Assembly (NCBI GenBank): GCA_964404765.1
Contig: CAYOLL010000003.1
Span: 20,939-84,938, forward strand
Direction: 5' to 3'
Source: CAYOLL01 sp964404765 [NCBI: uncultured Gemmatimonadota bacterium]
GTDB taxonomy: Bacteria > 4572-55
Length of the DNA: 64,000 bases
Shown here: positions 8,824 through 16,807 of the stretch, one piece after another
Position numbering within the stretch: position 1 is the first letter of the stretch
Layout: each line of letters starts with the position of its first letter
The notes under the pieces: model-generated
The model's input: only the letters and a program-made list of their open reading frames with translations
The model's database searches: none
What the model was told of the DNA's origin: nothing
Program-made: the position numbers and the translations under genes

Positions 8824-9393
8824 TTATAACAATTGCGCCAGGGTCATTGCCAAAGCGCCGGTCACGGGAATGGTCAGATTGTCATTAAATGGTAATGGCG
8901 CTAATTCGATCAGCGTGGCGATGCCGGCGCCAATCAGCCCGATCTGCCAGTCAACAAAAAAAAGGCTGCTCAACCAACAAATCAGAAAACAAGCCAGTGA
9001 ACCTTCCAAAGTTTTTGCGCCGATTCTCAGTCGGCCAAAGCGCCATCCCACCAGTGCCGCCGCAGCATCGCCTACTGCCAGAAAGAGCATAGCAGGAATC
9101 GCAATCGTCCGGTCACGAAAAAGGACTGCCGTCAAAAAACAGCCCAGCAAAAAATAAGTCGCGCCGGTTAATTGCCGGGCTTCATGATCCCGCAGCCAAC
9201 GACCAAACACAGCGTTAAATAAGCGGCCAAAAGTCAACCAGCGCCGCCGCAGTATATCCACGCTCAGGCTGACCATCAACAAAACCGCGATAAGGCCAAT
9301 TCGTGGCCATTCCTCCAAAAAGAAACAGGTCGCCGGCACACCCGCTGCTGCCAGATGGAATGTCTTGCGGCCTAATTCATGTTGCAGATTCAT
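8824..9393 (-). CDS. Dolichol-kinase/CTP-dependent diacylglycerol-kinase-like membrane protein
   Basis: A 189-residue, strongly hydrophobic protein with several membrane segments. It starts NLQHELGRKTFHLAAAGVPA, the ELxRKxxHL opening seen in the SEC59/DGK1/VTE5 family. The later GDAAAALVGWRFGR and KTLEGSLACF match the family's cytidyltransferase-like core. Relatives use CTP to phosphorylate polyprenols, phytol or diacylglycerol. The gene begins 12 bases after the PorV-like stop and is probably co-transcribed with it. The lipid substrate cannot be told. Confidence 0.82.
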   Translation of the reverse strand: MNLQHELGRKTFHLAAAGVPATCFFLEEWPRIGLIAVLLMVSLSVDILRRRWLTFGRLFNAVFGRWLRDHEARQLTGATYFLLGCFLTAVLFRDRTIAIPAMLFLAVGDAAAALVGWRFGRLRIGAKTLEGSLACFLICWLSSLFFVDWQIGLIGAGIATLIELAPLPFNDNLTIPVTGALAMTLAQLL

Positions 9394-9405
9394 TGCGAAA
9401 CCCGC

Positions 9406-10407
9406 TTAAAAACGGAGTGCGCCGGAAATGCGATGGGTATCGCCCAGGTCGTTATGACCGATAAAAGCGTAATCAAAACGCAGCTTGCTGATAACAATGC
9501 CGGCCCCGGCGGTCAAATCGCCGGCGCTGGGACCAAGACGAAAAGCCAGCGCGTTACGATAGAAGTATTCGATGCCGAAGTGCGTGTCAAAGCTGACGGC
9601 GCCGGCGCTGATTTGGTTGCCGACCTTGTCGCGACCTTCAAAGCGGATATCCGTGTCGAAGGCTACGGCAATGTGACCTTGCAGCGTGTTAAGCGGACGC
9701 ACCCAGGCCAGGCCGGTTTTCAGAGTCGGGTTAATGGATTCGCGCGCGCCGTCCTGATTCCATAACAGCAGTGTGGTCGTTGCGTCCTGCAGATTGGCGC
9801 CCAGCGTTAGGGTTTCGGCTAATTTATATTGTGCGCCGAGGTCAAAGCCAAAGCCGTTGGCGTTATACTTACCAACAGCTTTACGCACCAGCTTAACACT
9901 CGCGCCCAAAGCCAACCGACTATTGACAGTCCGGCCGTACGACAGAAACAGCGCGGTTTCGGCATCACTTTCCCACACAATTTTATCATCATCATACAAA
10001 ACGTACTCGTTGGGCGCGTCTAATTGCCCATTGCGCGTGGCCGGGTTTGGCTCCACCAGCTCCAAATCTTCGGTAAAGGGAATGTCATCTACACTCAGGC
10101 GAATCAGACTGATAGCCATGACACTCCGACCGGTTTTATCCAGCGGCCGGGCATACGCGGCATAGTCGTTGTTGACCAGATTGCCAAAGCGCTCGGCGTG
10201 CATCAGCGCTAATTCGCGCAGGTTTAAACCGGCTAATCCGGCGGGATTCCAATAGCTCAGACTGGCTTCTCCGCTCATAGCCACAAATGCACCACCCATG
10301 CCCATAGCCCGCCCGCCCACGCCGTCGCTCAGAAATTCCCCGGCGTACTTAGCCGCCGAAGCCGAAAACGGGCCCAGCAATAAAAGCAATGTCATCATTT
10401 TTTTCAT
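9406..10407 (-). CDS. PorV/PorQ-family outer membrane protein
   Basis: A 333-residue protein with a signal peptide (about 1-18) and the family N-terminus DGVGGRAMGMGGAFVAM...SYWNPAGLAGL, followed by beta-barrel-like strands ending in ISGALRF. PorV-like proteins are FadL-related barrels. In Bacteroidota PorV and PorQ serve the type IX secretion system, although many homologues in other FCB phyla have no proven role. Several proteins in this window carry C-terminal sorting-type domains, which makes a secretion or anchoring link plausible. No other type IX component is in the window. Confidence 0.8.
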   Translation of the reverse strand: MKKMMTLLLLLGPFSASAAKYAGEFLSDGVGGRAMGMGGAFVAMSGEASLSYWNPAGLAGLNLRELALMHAERFGNLVNNDYAAYARPLDKTGRSVMAISLIRLSVDDIPFTEDLELVEPNPATRNGQLDAPNEYVLYDDDKIVWESDAETALFLSYGRTVNSRLALGASVKLVRKAVGKYNANGFGFDLGAQYKLAETLTLGANLQDATTTLLLWNQDGARESINPTLKTGLAWVRPLNTLQGHIAVAFDTDIRFEGRDKVGNQISAGAVSFDTHFGIEYFYRNALAFRLGPSAGDLTAGAGIVISKLRFDYAFIGHNDLGDTHRISGALRF

Positions 10408-10526
10408 CGTCAGTTACCTCCGTCTTGACAATATGAAGCGGCGCGGCCAAGGTTGCAAGGTTTTTTTGGGTGGAAGACGGCTCTTTAGACGACCGTGCCA
10501 CAGATCATAAGGGGTAAACCGCAACT

Positions 10527-10580
10527 GTAGCGCGAATCGCCTTATTCGCGCGAGGGTGCGATTTAGGCAAATCGCACTAC
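10527..10580. repeat. Pair of inverted REP-like hairpins with GTAG feet
   Basis: One hairpin reads GTAG followed by CGCGAATCGCCTTATTCGCG; the second, inverted, reads GTGCGATTTAGGCAAATCGCAC then TAC, i.e. GTAGTGCGATTTGCC on the other strand. Outward GTAG feet on convergent hairpins are the layout of REP/BIME elements mobilised by REP-associated tyrosine transposases. The sequence class differs from the REPs near 39.7 and 41.8 kb. The 299-bp gap 10408-10706 holds no gene. Confidence 0.6.
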
Positions 10581-10706
10581 ATTTCCTCAACATTTTTACA
10601 CCCCAATAACAGGGTGATGTGCCGACGATCCCAAGTCAGAACAAGAATCGAAATCAGCACGAGATAAATAACCTTGAGCCGCGCGTCGGGTTTTGGCATA
10701 GTTGGC

Positions 10707-11798
10707 TTAGCGCACTTTATGAATCAAGTGAATAGATGCGGCTTTGATGACGGCGGTGACGGTTGCTCCCGGCTGCAAACCCAACGCTTCGCAGGTCAGT
10801 CGAGTGACAAAAGCGAACAGTTGAAAACCCGCGTCCAATTCGACCCGGGTTAAAGGACTGCCCGGCTGGATCGTCATAATTCGGGCGGGCAAGTGATTGT
10901 GCGTCGCGCCGGATTTCTCGCTATTCCGCTGGATAATAACGTCTTCGCCGCGGATGCAGACCAGAACGTCAAAAACGTTTCCGGGCGGGGCCAGGGCGAC
11001 GATTTTTGCCGTTCCGACTTCGACGGTAGCCAGTCCGTCGCAGATGTTGACAATTCGACCCGGCTGAAGCGTTTCCACCCGCACAATGCGGGCCACATCC
11101 GGGTCGGCCGGGCGGTTAAAGACTTCCAAAACCGGCCCTTTTTGCCGGACGGTTCCGCCACTCATCACAATTAGTTCATCGCCCAGGGCCAGCGCTTCCG
11201 CGCGATCATGCGTGACCAGCAGCACCGGCACATCGCAGGCCGCCAGCAGGCGCGGCAGTTCGTCGCGGAGTTCCTCACGCAAGGCCGTATCCAGCGCCGA
11301 AAGCGGCTCGTCCAGCAATAACAGGCGTGGCCGGCAAACCAGCGCCCGCGCCAACGCCACCCGCTGCTGTTGTCCGCCGGAAAGCTGCCGCGGCCGACGC
11401 GTCGCTAACTGCGTCAGGTCAAAGCGCTCCATCATTTCGTCAATACGCCGCCGGCGTTCATCCGCTGCCAAACGGCGTAAGCCATAACCGATATTGCTTT
11501 CGATCGACAAATGGGGAAATAAGGCATAATCCTGAAAGACAAAACCAATGCCGCGCTGTTGCGGCGGGAGGCAAATTCCCTGTTCGGCGTCGAACCAGAT
11601 TTGCCCGTCATATTGAATCAAGCCGGTTTCCGGACGCTCCAACCCCGCCAGGCAGCGCAGCACAGTGGTTTTGCCGCAGCCCGACGGCCCGAACAGGACG
11701 GTGATGGAGTGACCCTGCGCCGGCTGAGACAATTCCCCGTGGATAATGGCGCCGCCTGAAAAAGTTTTTGTGAAACGGGCGGTTAACGTGGATGCCAT
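10707..11798 (-). CDS. modC: Molybdate ABC transporter ATP-binding protein
   Basis: A 363-residue ABC ATPase with Walker A GPSGCGKTT, Q-loop region VFQDYALFPH, signature LSGGQQQR, Walker B LLLLDEPLSALD and the switch histidine in LLVTHDRAEAL. A C-terminal TOBE-like regulatory domain follows, as usual for ModC. The start is placed at the ATG 11798-11796 (MASTLTARF), which overlaps the end of modB by 16 bases. The longer reading frame that continues to 12092 only shadows modB and is not part of the protein. It energises uptake of molybdate (or tungstate), matching use of molybdenum enzymes. Confidence 0.93.
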   Translation of the reverse strand: MASTLTARFTKTFSGGAIIHGELSQPAQGHSITVLFGPSGCGKTTVLRCLAGLERPETGLIQYDGQIWFDAEQGICLPPQQRGIGFVFQDYALFPHLSIESNIGYGLRRLAADERRRRIDEMMERFDLTQLATRRPRQLSGGQQQRVALARALVCRPRLLLLDEPLSALDTALREELRDELPRLLAACDVPVLLVTHDRAEALALGDELIVMSGGTVRQKGPVLEVFNRPADPDVARIVRVETLQPGRIVNICDGLATVEVGTAKIVALAPPGNVFDVLVCIRGEDVIIQRNSEKSGATHNHLPARIMTIQPGSPLTRVELDAGFQLFAFVTRLTCEALGLQPGATVTAVIKAASIHLIHKVR

Positions 11799-12457
11799 GC
11801 CTGAATGAACTTTCGTTGCAGTCCGTAGGTGAGCGCGAGGACAGTCGCCGAAAAAAGCAGCATAGCGAATGCGGTTTGATTGGCAGCGGCGTAGTCGAGG
11901 GCTTGCACGTCGTCGTAAATGGAGATCGAAACCGTGCGGGTAATGCCGGGCAGGTTGCCGCCGATCATCAGCACGACGCCGAATTCGCCGACGGTGTGAG
12001 CAAAGCTCAAGACCATTCCGGTCAACACACCCGGCCAGGCCAGCGGCAGTGCAATGCGAAAAAACGTGCCGCGTTTGCTGACGCCAAGACACCAGGAGGC
12101 TTCGATCATCCGCCGGTCAATCATGGCAAAGGCGCCGGCAAAAGGCTGGACGGCAAAAGGCAGGCTATATAAGACCGAGGCGATTAACAATCCCTGGAAC
12201 GAAAACGGCAACCGGCTGTCAAAAAGATACTCGTAAAAGCGGCCCAGCGGACTGCGCGGGCCGATCGCCAGCAGGACGTAAAAGCCGAGCACCGTTGGCG
12301 GCAAAACGATGGGCAGAGCGACAATCGCCTCGATCAAAAATTTGCCCCGCCAGCGCGTATTGGCCAGCCAATACGCCAGTGGCAGGCCAAAGGTCAACAA
12401 CGCCAGCGTTGTGCATCCCGCCAGCTTGAGACTTAACCCAAAGGCCTGCCAATCCAT
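11783..12457 (-). CDS. modB: Molybdate ABC transporter permease
   Basis: A 224-residue inner-membrane permease with five to six membrane segments. The cytoplasmic EAA-type loop EASWCLGVSKRGTFFRIALPLAWPG (about residues 139-163) docks to the ATPase. The VALPIVLPPTVLGFYVL segment is characteristic of ModB. It starts 3 bases after the modA stop and overlaps modC, the standard modABC order. Confidence 0.94.
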   Translation of the reverse strand: MDWQAFGLSLKLAGCTTLALLTFGLPLAYWLANTRWRGKFLIEAIVALPIVLPPTVLGFYVLLAIGPRSPLGRFYEYLFDSRLPFSFQGLLIASVLYSLPFAVQPFAGAFAMIDRRMIEASWCLGVSKRGTFFRIALPLAWPGVLTGMVLSFAHTVGEFGVVLMIGGNLPGITRTVSISIYDDVQALDYAAANQTAFAMLLFSATVLALTYGLQRKFIQAWHPR

Positions 12458-12460
12458 CAG

Positions 12461-13261
12461 CTACTTTTCCTGTTTTTCCGGCGTATCCGCCTGGGTGTCC
12501 GGCATAAAAAAACCATAACGTTTTAATACGACTCTACCGGACTCGCCCAGTACAAAGTCGCAAAAGGCACGGGCGGCCGTCCTATCTTTGGCCCAATTCA
12601 AAATGAGACCGCCCTGTTCTAAAGGCGGATAAGACGCCGGCGGCACTTCCCAATATTTACCGTCCCCGCGCATTTGCGGCGAGATGGCCAGCGACAGGGC
12701 GATGATGCCCACATCCGCCGCGCCGCTCTGGACAAATTGGGCGGCCTGAGCAATATTTTCGCCGTACACCAACTTCGGCTCGGCTTGTTCGTAGACTTTA
12801 AGCGACTTTAAGGCCGCCACGGCCGCCTTGCCATAGGGCGCGTGTTTGGGATTAGCTATGGCGATTTTTTTAACCGACGGCGCAAACAGCGTTTGAATAC
12901 CCAGGCTGTCCGGCTTAGCCGGAAATGTGTTGGGCGCCCATACCGCCAGGCGGCCAATAGCGTATTGAAACAGATCGCCGGCAGCGCCCTGCCCGGCCTT
13001 GACCAACTGCCGGGGATATTCGATATCGGCGGAAAAGTAGATGTCAAACGGCGCCTTGCTCTGAAGCTGGGCGTAAAAATTGCCCGACGAACCATAAGTA
13101 ATGTTGACCTTGTGCTCCGGATGCTTTTTTTGAAATTCCGCCCTTAACTCGTCCAGCGCAAATTTTAAGTCGGCGGCGGCGGCCACGGCAATCTCCGCTG
13201 CCTCGCTGCTACGGAATGTCGGCGCAATGAAAATGAGAGCGAACAGATATTTAAGGAACAT
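12461..13261 (-). CDS. modA: Molybdate-binding periplasmic protein
   Basis: A 266-residue substrate-binding protein with a signal peptide starting MFLKYLFALIFIAPT and then the ModA motif IAVAAAADLKFALDEL. Later conserved parts include YGSSGNFYAQLQ, DIYFSADIEYP and the C-terminal ILNWAKDRTAARAFCDFVLG. The start is taken at the ATG 13261-13259, directly before the signal peptide. The frame stays open to 13372, but the extra 37 codons fall in an intergenic inverted repeat and would bury the signal peptide. It binds molybdate/tungstate and feeds ModBC. Confidence 0.92.
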   Translation of the reverse strand: MFLKYLFALIFIAPTFRSSEAAEIAVAAAADLKFALDELRAEFQKKHPEHKVNITYGSSGNFYAQLQSKAPFDIYFSADIEYPRQLVKAGQGAAGDLFQYAIGRLAVWAPNTFPAKPDSLGIQTLFAPSVKKIAIANPKHAPYGKAAVAALKSLKVYEQAEPKLVYGENIAQAAQFVQSGAADVGIIALSLAISPQMRGDGKYWEVPPASYPPLEQGGLILNWAKDRTAARAFCDFVLGESGRVVLKRYGFFMPDTQADTPEKQEK

Positions 13262-13287
13262 ACAGGGAATAACTTTCGCAGTTTTAT

Positions 13288-13370
13288 CATCGCGAAGAAC
13301 GAAGTGATAAAACAATCTCGCACTACGTGTGCCAACCACAGGATTGCTTCGCAAAAACGCTCGCAATGGC
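13288..13370. repeat. Dispersed inverted-repeat element upstream of modA
   Basis: The left end ATCGCGAAGAACGAAG and right end TTGCTTCGCAAAAACGCTCG are imperfect inverted copies around a central CACTACGTGTGCC. This resembles the common intergenic repeat class containing GCGAAGCAATC. A degenerate relative may lie at 23056-23105. I saw no ModE-type operator here. Confidence 0.35.
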
Positions 13371-13623
13371 AATTTAAAAACCTGCTTCTTCTAACCTGAA
13401 TTATTAATCGGCCATTAAGCTACCAAGGCTCAAAAAAAATAGACGTTTGCTTTTCTTGCGCCTTCGCGTGAGATATAAAACCATAAACACCAGTTACACC
13501 ATCTTGTCCCATTAGCCAAAAATGTCATTTCTGGTACAGTCATAAATACAGGGCAGCTAAAATACAACCTCTTTGGTCAAAATCCAGCAAATTTTTCGCG
13601 CCCTGCCGCTGTCAGACCTGCAT

Positions 13624-13722
13624 TTATACTCGTTTTTTTGTGTCGGAATCGAAGCGCTCGCCGTAAAAACGCTTGACAATCTCAGCCATATCCTCTAACG
13701 CAAGATTATACAGCGGCGCTTT
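13624..13722 (-). pseudogene. Possible 3' remnant of an unrecognised gene
   Basis: On the minus strand a short frame ends in EDMAEIVKRFYGERFDSDTK followed by KRV and a stop, after an upstream in-frame stop. The composition is protein-like rather than random, but there is no start and no family I can name. The segment 13391-13847 that contains it is bracketed by the dispersed motif AACCTGAATTATT. The remaining gap from 13262 to 14204 shows no intact gene. Confidence 0.25.
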
Positions 13723-13881
13723 TCAGCCGTCTGTATCAATCTTCGGTTAAAATTCGTCGCTGTGTGTCTGTCTCTTTTTCGGGTCTAATGCTTGCAATGT
13801 AATATTTGCAGGCGTGTAGACGAAATTTTAACCTGAATTATTCATGATCAGCAAGAAAAAACTAATGCTGTTAGGCATAAA

Positions 13882-14000
13882 TTCGTGTGAACTTTTCCCT
13901 GTTCCATCATGCCGGAGGCATCTTCCGGCAAATTGGCGTCTCTCTTAGCTTGCCGGAGGATTCTTCCTGAATGACCGACCGCGTCAAAGTTCACACGAAC
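13882..14000. repeat. MITE-like element with 14-bp perfect terminal inverted repeats
   Basis: TTCGTGTGAACTTT at 13882-13895 is matched by AAAGTTCACACGAA at 13987-14000. Inside is a second inverted structure, CATGCCGGAGGCATCTTCC against GGAGGATTCTTCCTGAATG. No transposase is encoded; the element is about 119 bp. Flanking TAATGCTG and CAGCACTA may extend the outer repeats imperfectly. Confidence 0.5.
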
Positions 14001-14204
14001 TTGCGCCGTGCAGCACTAGCTTTTTTAGTATCCGCTCAATAATTAATTAATGGTAAGAAATGCCATCTTTTGTAACAAAACCACACCAAATCAAGCAGTT
14101 GTGCTCTTAAAACCGAATGCTTCTAAAAGGCAAGTACTTCTCTTTTTATACCCTGATCCGTTCTTCGATTTCTCCAAAAATGCCCGACCTCGATTAAGTA
14201 GGAC

Positions 14205-14233
14205 TTGACAGCGCACCGTTTATGTCGTATATG
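14205..14233 (+). promoter_or_regulatory. Predicted sigma70-type promoter of the universal stress gene
   Basis: TTGACA and TATATG are 17 bases apart, about 120 bases before the ATG at 14352. Orientation and spacing fit; the -10 matches moderately. Confidence 0.55.
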
Positions 14234-14351
14234 TAGTCTGGCAATGTCATTATGTTAAGGAAAGCACGATCATTTTTTGTGTTCTCTGTTTGTAACTTCG
14301 CCTGGAATACAGAATAGCATCCTTTGAATTTTATGACGAAAGGTGATTCTT

Positions 14352-15188
14352 ATGTTTAAAAGCATTTTAGTGCCGACCGACGGTTCGGAGTTTTGTAACA
14401 TCTCTTTAAAATATGCCATAGATTTGGCCAAAGATTTTGCGGCGACAATCAAACTTTTTCACGCGGTGGATATTCGGGCGGTGAAAGGGCCGTTTATTCG
14501 CGATATTTCGGCTTCGATGGGGCTGATTCCAATTGTGGATTACCAGCCGCGAGTGCAGGAAATTCTGGAAGAACGCGGCAAAGCGGCGCTGGCGATTGCC
14601 GAGCGGGTGTGCACGGAAGCGGGCGTATCCTTTGCCTGCAAGCTGACAATGGGCATTATTAGCCGGGAAATCAAGGCCGAAGCCCATACTGTTGATCTGG
14701 TCATCATGGGCCAGCGTGGTGAACATGCCGAATTTGGTACCGTATTACTCGGCTCAACCCTGGAGGCGACCCTGCGCGAGACGCATAAACCGGTGTTGGT
14801 TACGCCCAAAACACACTGCAAATTCCAACGCGTTCTTATGGCTTACGACGGTGGTGAGGTGTCCAACGATGCCCTGCATGTTTGTCGAGACATCTGCCTG
14901 GAAAGAAATTTACCTTTGACCGTACTGACCGTAAATGATCGTCCGGAAGAAGGTGGCGCGATTCTGGAAGAAGCCCGGCAATATCTGATCAACGCGCCTT
15001 TGCAAGTCGAATACATTATGCGTAGTGGTCATGCTGCGCCAACCATCATGGCGGCAATGAGCGACTATGACTGTGGTCTGCTGATCATGGGCGCGTACGG
15101 CCGCAACCGTTTTGTGGAGATGGTGCTGGGCAGCACAACATCGTATATTTTGCATAAAGCTACATTCCCGGTGCTGCTGTCGCGCTAA
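14352..15188 (+). CDS. Tandem-domain universal stress protein (UspA family)
   Basis: A 278-residue cytoplasmic protein with two UspA domains. Each begins with a strand such as SILVPTDGSEF or RVLMAYDGGEV and ends with the ATP-binding glycine pattern: GQRGEHAEFGTVLLGSTLEA in the first and GAYGRNRFVEMVLGST in the second. This G-2X-G-9X-G(S/T) form usually binds ATP. The ATG at 14352 is preferred over the GTG at 14343 because GAAAGGTG gives a well-spaced Shine-Dalgarno. It is monocistronic with its own promoter. Confidence 0.9.
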   Translation: MFKSILVPTDGSEFCNISLKYAIDLAKDFAATIKLFHAVDIRAVKGPFIRDISASMGLIPIVDYQPRVQEILEERGKAALAIAERVCTEAGVSFACKLTMGIISREIKAEAHTVDLVIMGQRGEHAEFGTVLLGSTLEATLRETHKPVLVTPKTHCKFQRVLMAYDGGEVSNDALHVCRDICLERNLPLTVLTVNDRPEEGGAILEEARQYLINAPLQVEYIMRSGHAAPTIMAAMSDYDCGLLIMGAYGRNRFVEMVLGSTTSYILHKATFPVLLSR

Positions 15189-15350
15189 CTTACGGAATAC
15201 CATTTGCACTGAATTAAGGGCTATACCAAAACTTAAAATGAATTGCGTGTAACCAAAGTAATTCAAGTCTAACTGCCTGTCAATTCATTTGATATGCATG
15301 AGGGGATGAAGAATTTTGTTGTCAAATTAGCCCTATTTTGTTTATTATTT

Positions 15351-15377
15351 GACTGTCATGACTGTTATGACTGTTAG
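15351..15377. repeat. Three 9-bp tandem repeats
   Basis: GACTGTCAT, GACTGTTAT and GACTGTTAG follow one another just upstream of the recombinase remnant. They are short and may be slippage in decaying DNA. Confidence 0.6.
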
Positions 15378-15393
15378 CAAACGGGTCAACTGC

Positions 15394-15547
15394 CATATCT
15401 TCTGCCACAGCTTTGCCACCCATTTGTTGATTGATCCGCACGATTCAGGAATTGATGGGACACGAGGATATCCGCACAACCCAGGTTTATTTGCACGTCA
15501 TGCGTCAGATGAGCCGGGCCGCGGTGCGCAGCCCATTAGACTTCTGA
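15394..15547 (+). pseudogene. Remnant of a tyrosine recombinase (XerC/D or IntI-like) C-terminus
   Basis: Two reading frames together give the end of a phage-integrase-family protein. The first reads HIFCHSFATHLL (box II HxxRHxFATHLL with C in place of the catalytic Arg). After a frame change at about 15437 the second reads [20 protein letters not shown] with the catalytic Tyr, ending in AAVRSPLDF and a stop at 15545-15547. The VRSPLD ending is typical of integron-type or XerD-like integrases. The rest of the gene is missing, so the enzyme is dead. It lies at the left edge of the accessory island. Confidence 0.8.
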
Positions 15548-15562
15548 GGTATTCAAAAAGGC

Positions 15563-15600
15563 AAAACCCGTCAGGTTTTCAAAACCTGACGGTTTTTTTT
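15563..15600. terminator. Palindromic repeat acting as a terminator
   Basis: CCGTCAGGTTTT and AAAACCTGACGG flank a single C and are followed by a run of T. The same CCTGAC/GTCAGG palindrome family occurs inside the giant gene at 24712-24744. It lies 15 bases after the recombinase remnant. Confidence 0.65.
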
Positions 15601-15628
15601 TGAATCCAACTTTTTCTTTTTCCTTTAT

Positions 15629-15790
15629 TTACCGCACCAGCGTCATCTTCAACGTCTGTCGCTCCCCGCCGCTTTCCAACTGATACAGATATGTGCCGCC
15701 GGCAACAGGCCGGCCCGCTTCGTTGGTGCCGTCCCACAAGATGGTGTGATAGCCCGTTTCCAGCGTGACGTTTCGCCGCGTGTTGAACCT
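15629..15790 (-). pseudogene. Orphan FlgD-like C-terminal sorting domain fragment
   Basis: Minus-strand translation gives LETGYHTILWDGTNEAGRPV, then a strand ending YLYQLESGGERQTLKMTLVR and a stop at 15631-15629. It is nearly identical to the last 45 residues of the giant protein (stop at 23349) and visibly similar at DNA level, with scattered silent changes. No gene body is attached: upstream sequence becomes NTRRNV and then unrelated AT-rich DNA. It is either the 3' stump of a second giant surface gene or a duplicated end. Confidence 0.8.
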
Positions 15791-15805
15791 TCCATATAAA
15801 TAAAA

Positions 15806-15837
15806 TTAGACCTTGCAACTTGCGTCACAAGGTCTAA
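15806..15837. repeat. 10-bp inverted repeat
   Basis: TTAGACCTTG and CAAGGTCTAA flank a 12-base spacer at the point where similarity to the FlgD-like domain ends. It could be a hairpin or an element end. From here to 15950 no gene is seen. Confidence 0.45.
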
Positions 15838-15950
15838 TGTCGGCTTTTAGCTGGGGAAAGTCAAGGGTTTTGCCGATGAGTCATGACGCCTTGCCCGACG
15901 CGGTGTGGATAAATCGGTGCCGGTTGCCTGCAAGCATTGTTCATCGTTCT

Positions 15951-16430
15951 CTATTGTGCTTCACCGGCCAATAGGAGTGACTTTTTGACTAACCGGTCAC
16001 TCAAATGAATGTCGGAATTTTGCAATTTATCTATTGCCGGTTTAATGGAGCCGAGCAATCCCTGTTGTTTGGCTAACAGTAAGACGCCCAAACTGCCCAT
16101 GATTTTGATGCCGTTCAATTGGGCAATTTTCCGTGCTCGCTTGTCGTCAATCAACAAATAATCAGCGCCCAATTGCTTGCAAAGCGCCATTGCATCAAGC
16201 TCGCCACGACCCAGACTACCTGCCGAAATCACAACCGAAGTGACATCAAGGGTTGCAATCTTTCCGCTTAAATATGAACGAAGCGTTTCGGCCTCAGGTT
16301 TGCCTTGCCTAACAATCTCATCAAATACGCTCTGTGGAACTTTCACGACATCGAACAACTTGTCTAAAAGCTCCAAACAATTACAAATCGATAATGCAAT
16401 AAGCGCGGAGCTATCGGCAATAACCAGCAT
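15951..16430 (-). CDS. DUF3368/PIN-like toxin of a type II toxin-antitoxin pair
   Basis: A 159-residue protein starting MLVIADSSALIALSICNCLELL, the acid-led opening of DUF3368 proteins (PIN-domain relatives, presumed RNases). A middle GRGELDAMALCKQLGADYLLIDDKRARKIA supplies the other acidic residues. The toxin start ATG at 16430 shares one base with the antitoxin stop (TAATG), so translation is coupled; a TTG at 16439 is a less likely start. In known pairs such RNases cleave cellular RNA when the antitoxin is lost. Confidence 0.85.
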   Translation of the reverse strand: MLVIADSSALIALSICNCLELLDKLFDVVKVPQSVFDEIVRQGKPEAETLRSYLSGKIATLDVTSVVISAGSLGRGELDAMALCKQLGADYLLIDDKRARKIAQLNGIKIMGSLGVLLLAKQQGLLGSIKPAIDKLQNSDIHLSDRLVKKSLLLAGEAQ

Positions 16431-16687
16431 TAGTTGCAATTCCTCGTATACGGTTTAATTTCGTTTTCCAATTCATTTTCATCATAGTCAACAGTATCTA
16501 TGTCATGTTTTTTACAAGCGGTCAAAAAAGCATATCGGTCTATTCCGGCAAATTCACAGGCCGCTCCTGCCGATATTTGGCCTGATCGAAACATGATGAG
16601 CGCCGCATAGAGCTTTATTTGTTGAACCAATTCGGTTGCCGTATAATCAACTGTGAAATACTCGGGCACTTCCAATACCAATTGCAT
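16430..16687 (-). CDS. UPF0175-family antitoxin
   Basis: An 85-residue small protein. The middle part AALIMFRSGQISAGAACEFAGIDRYAFLTACKKHDI is the UPF0175 helix-turn-helix-like region (usually A..L...G..S.G.AAELAG..R..F...L). The tail is acidic and could wrap the toxin. UPF0175 and DUF3368 genes are a recurrent pair. A GGAGG Shine-Dalgarno precedes the ATG. Such antitoxins generally repress their own operon. Confidence 0.85.
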   Translation of the reverse strand: MQLVLEVPEYFTVDYTATELVQQIKLYAALIMFRSGQISAGAACEFAGIDRYAFLTACKKHDIDTVDYDENELENEIKPYTRNCN

Positions 16688-16807
16688 AATATCCTCCAGT
16701 TTAACAGGACTACAAGACTACATTACCGGATTAAAACCGGTTTCCTCGTTGCGACGACAAGCAATCCGCCGTGCTTTCATCCGACCGCTGAACCTTTTGT
16801 ATGGACT

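Noticed and set aside
11799-12092. 98-codon N-terminal extension of modC
   Set aside because: It lies entirely on the modB sequence in another frame, is Arg/His-rich and has no family similarity; the ATG at 11798 gives a normal ModC.
13262-13372. 37-codon N-terminal extension of modA
   Set aside because: It is translation of a dispersed inverted repeat and would place the signal peptide in the middle of the protein.
15349-15603. 84-codon plus-strand frame over the recombinase remnant
   Set aside because: Only its first part carries recombinase motifs; after about 15437 the true frame is different, so it is a broken gene and not an intact small protein.
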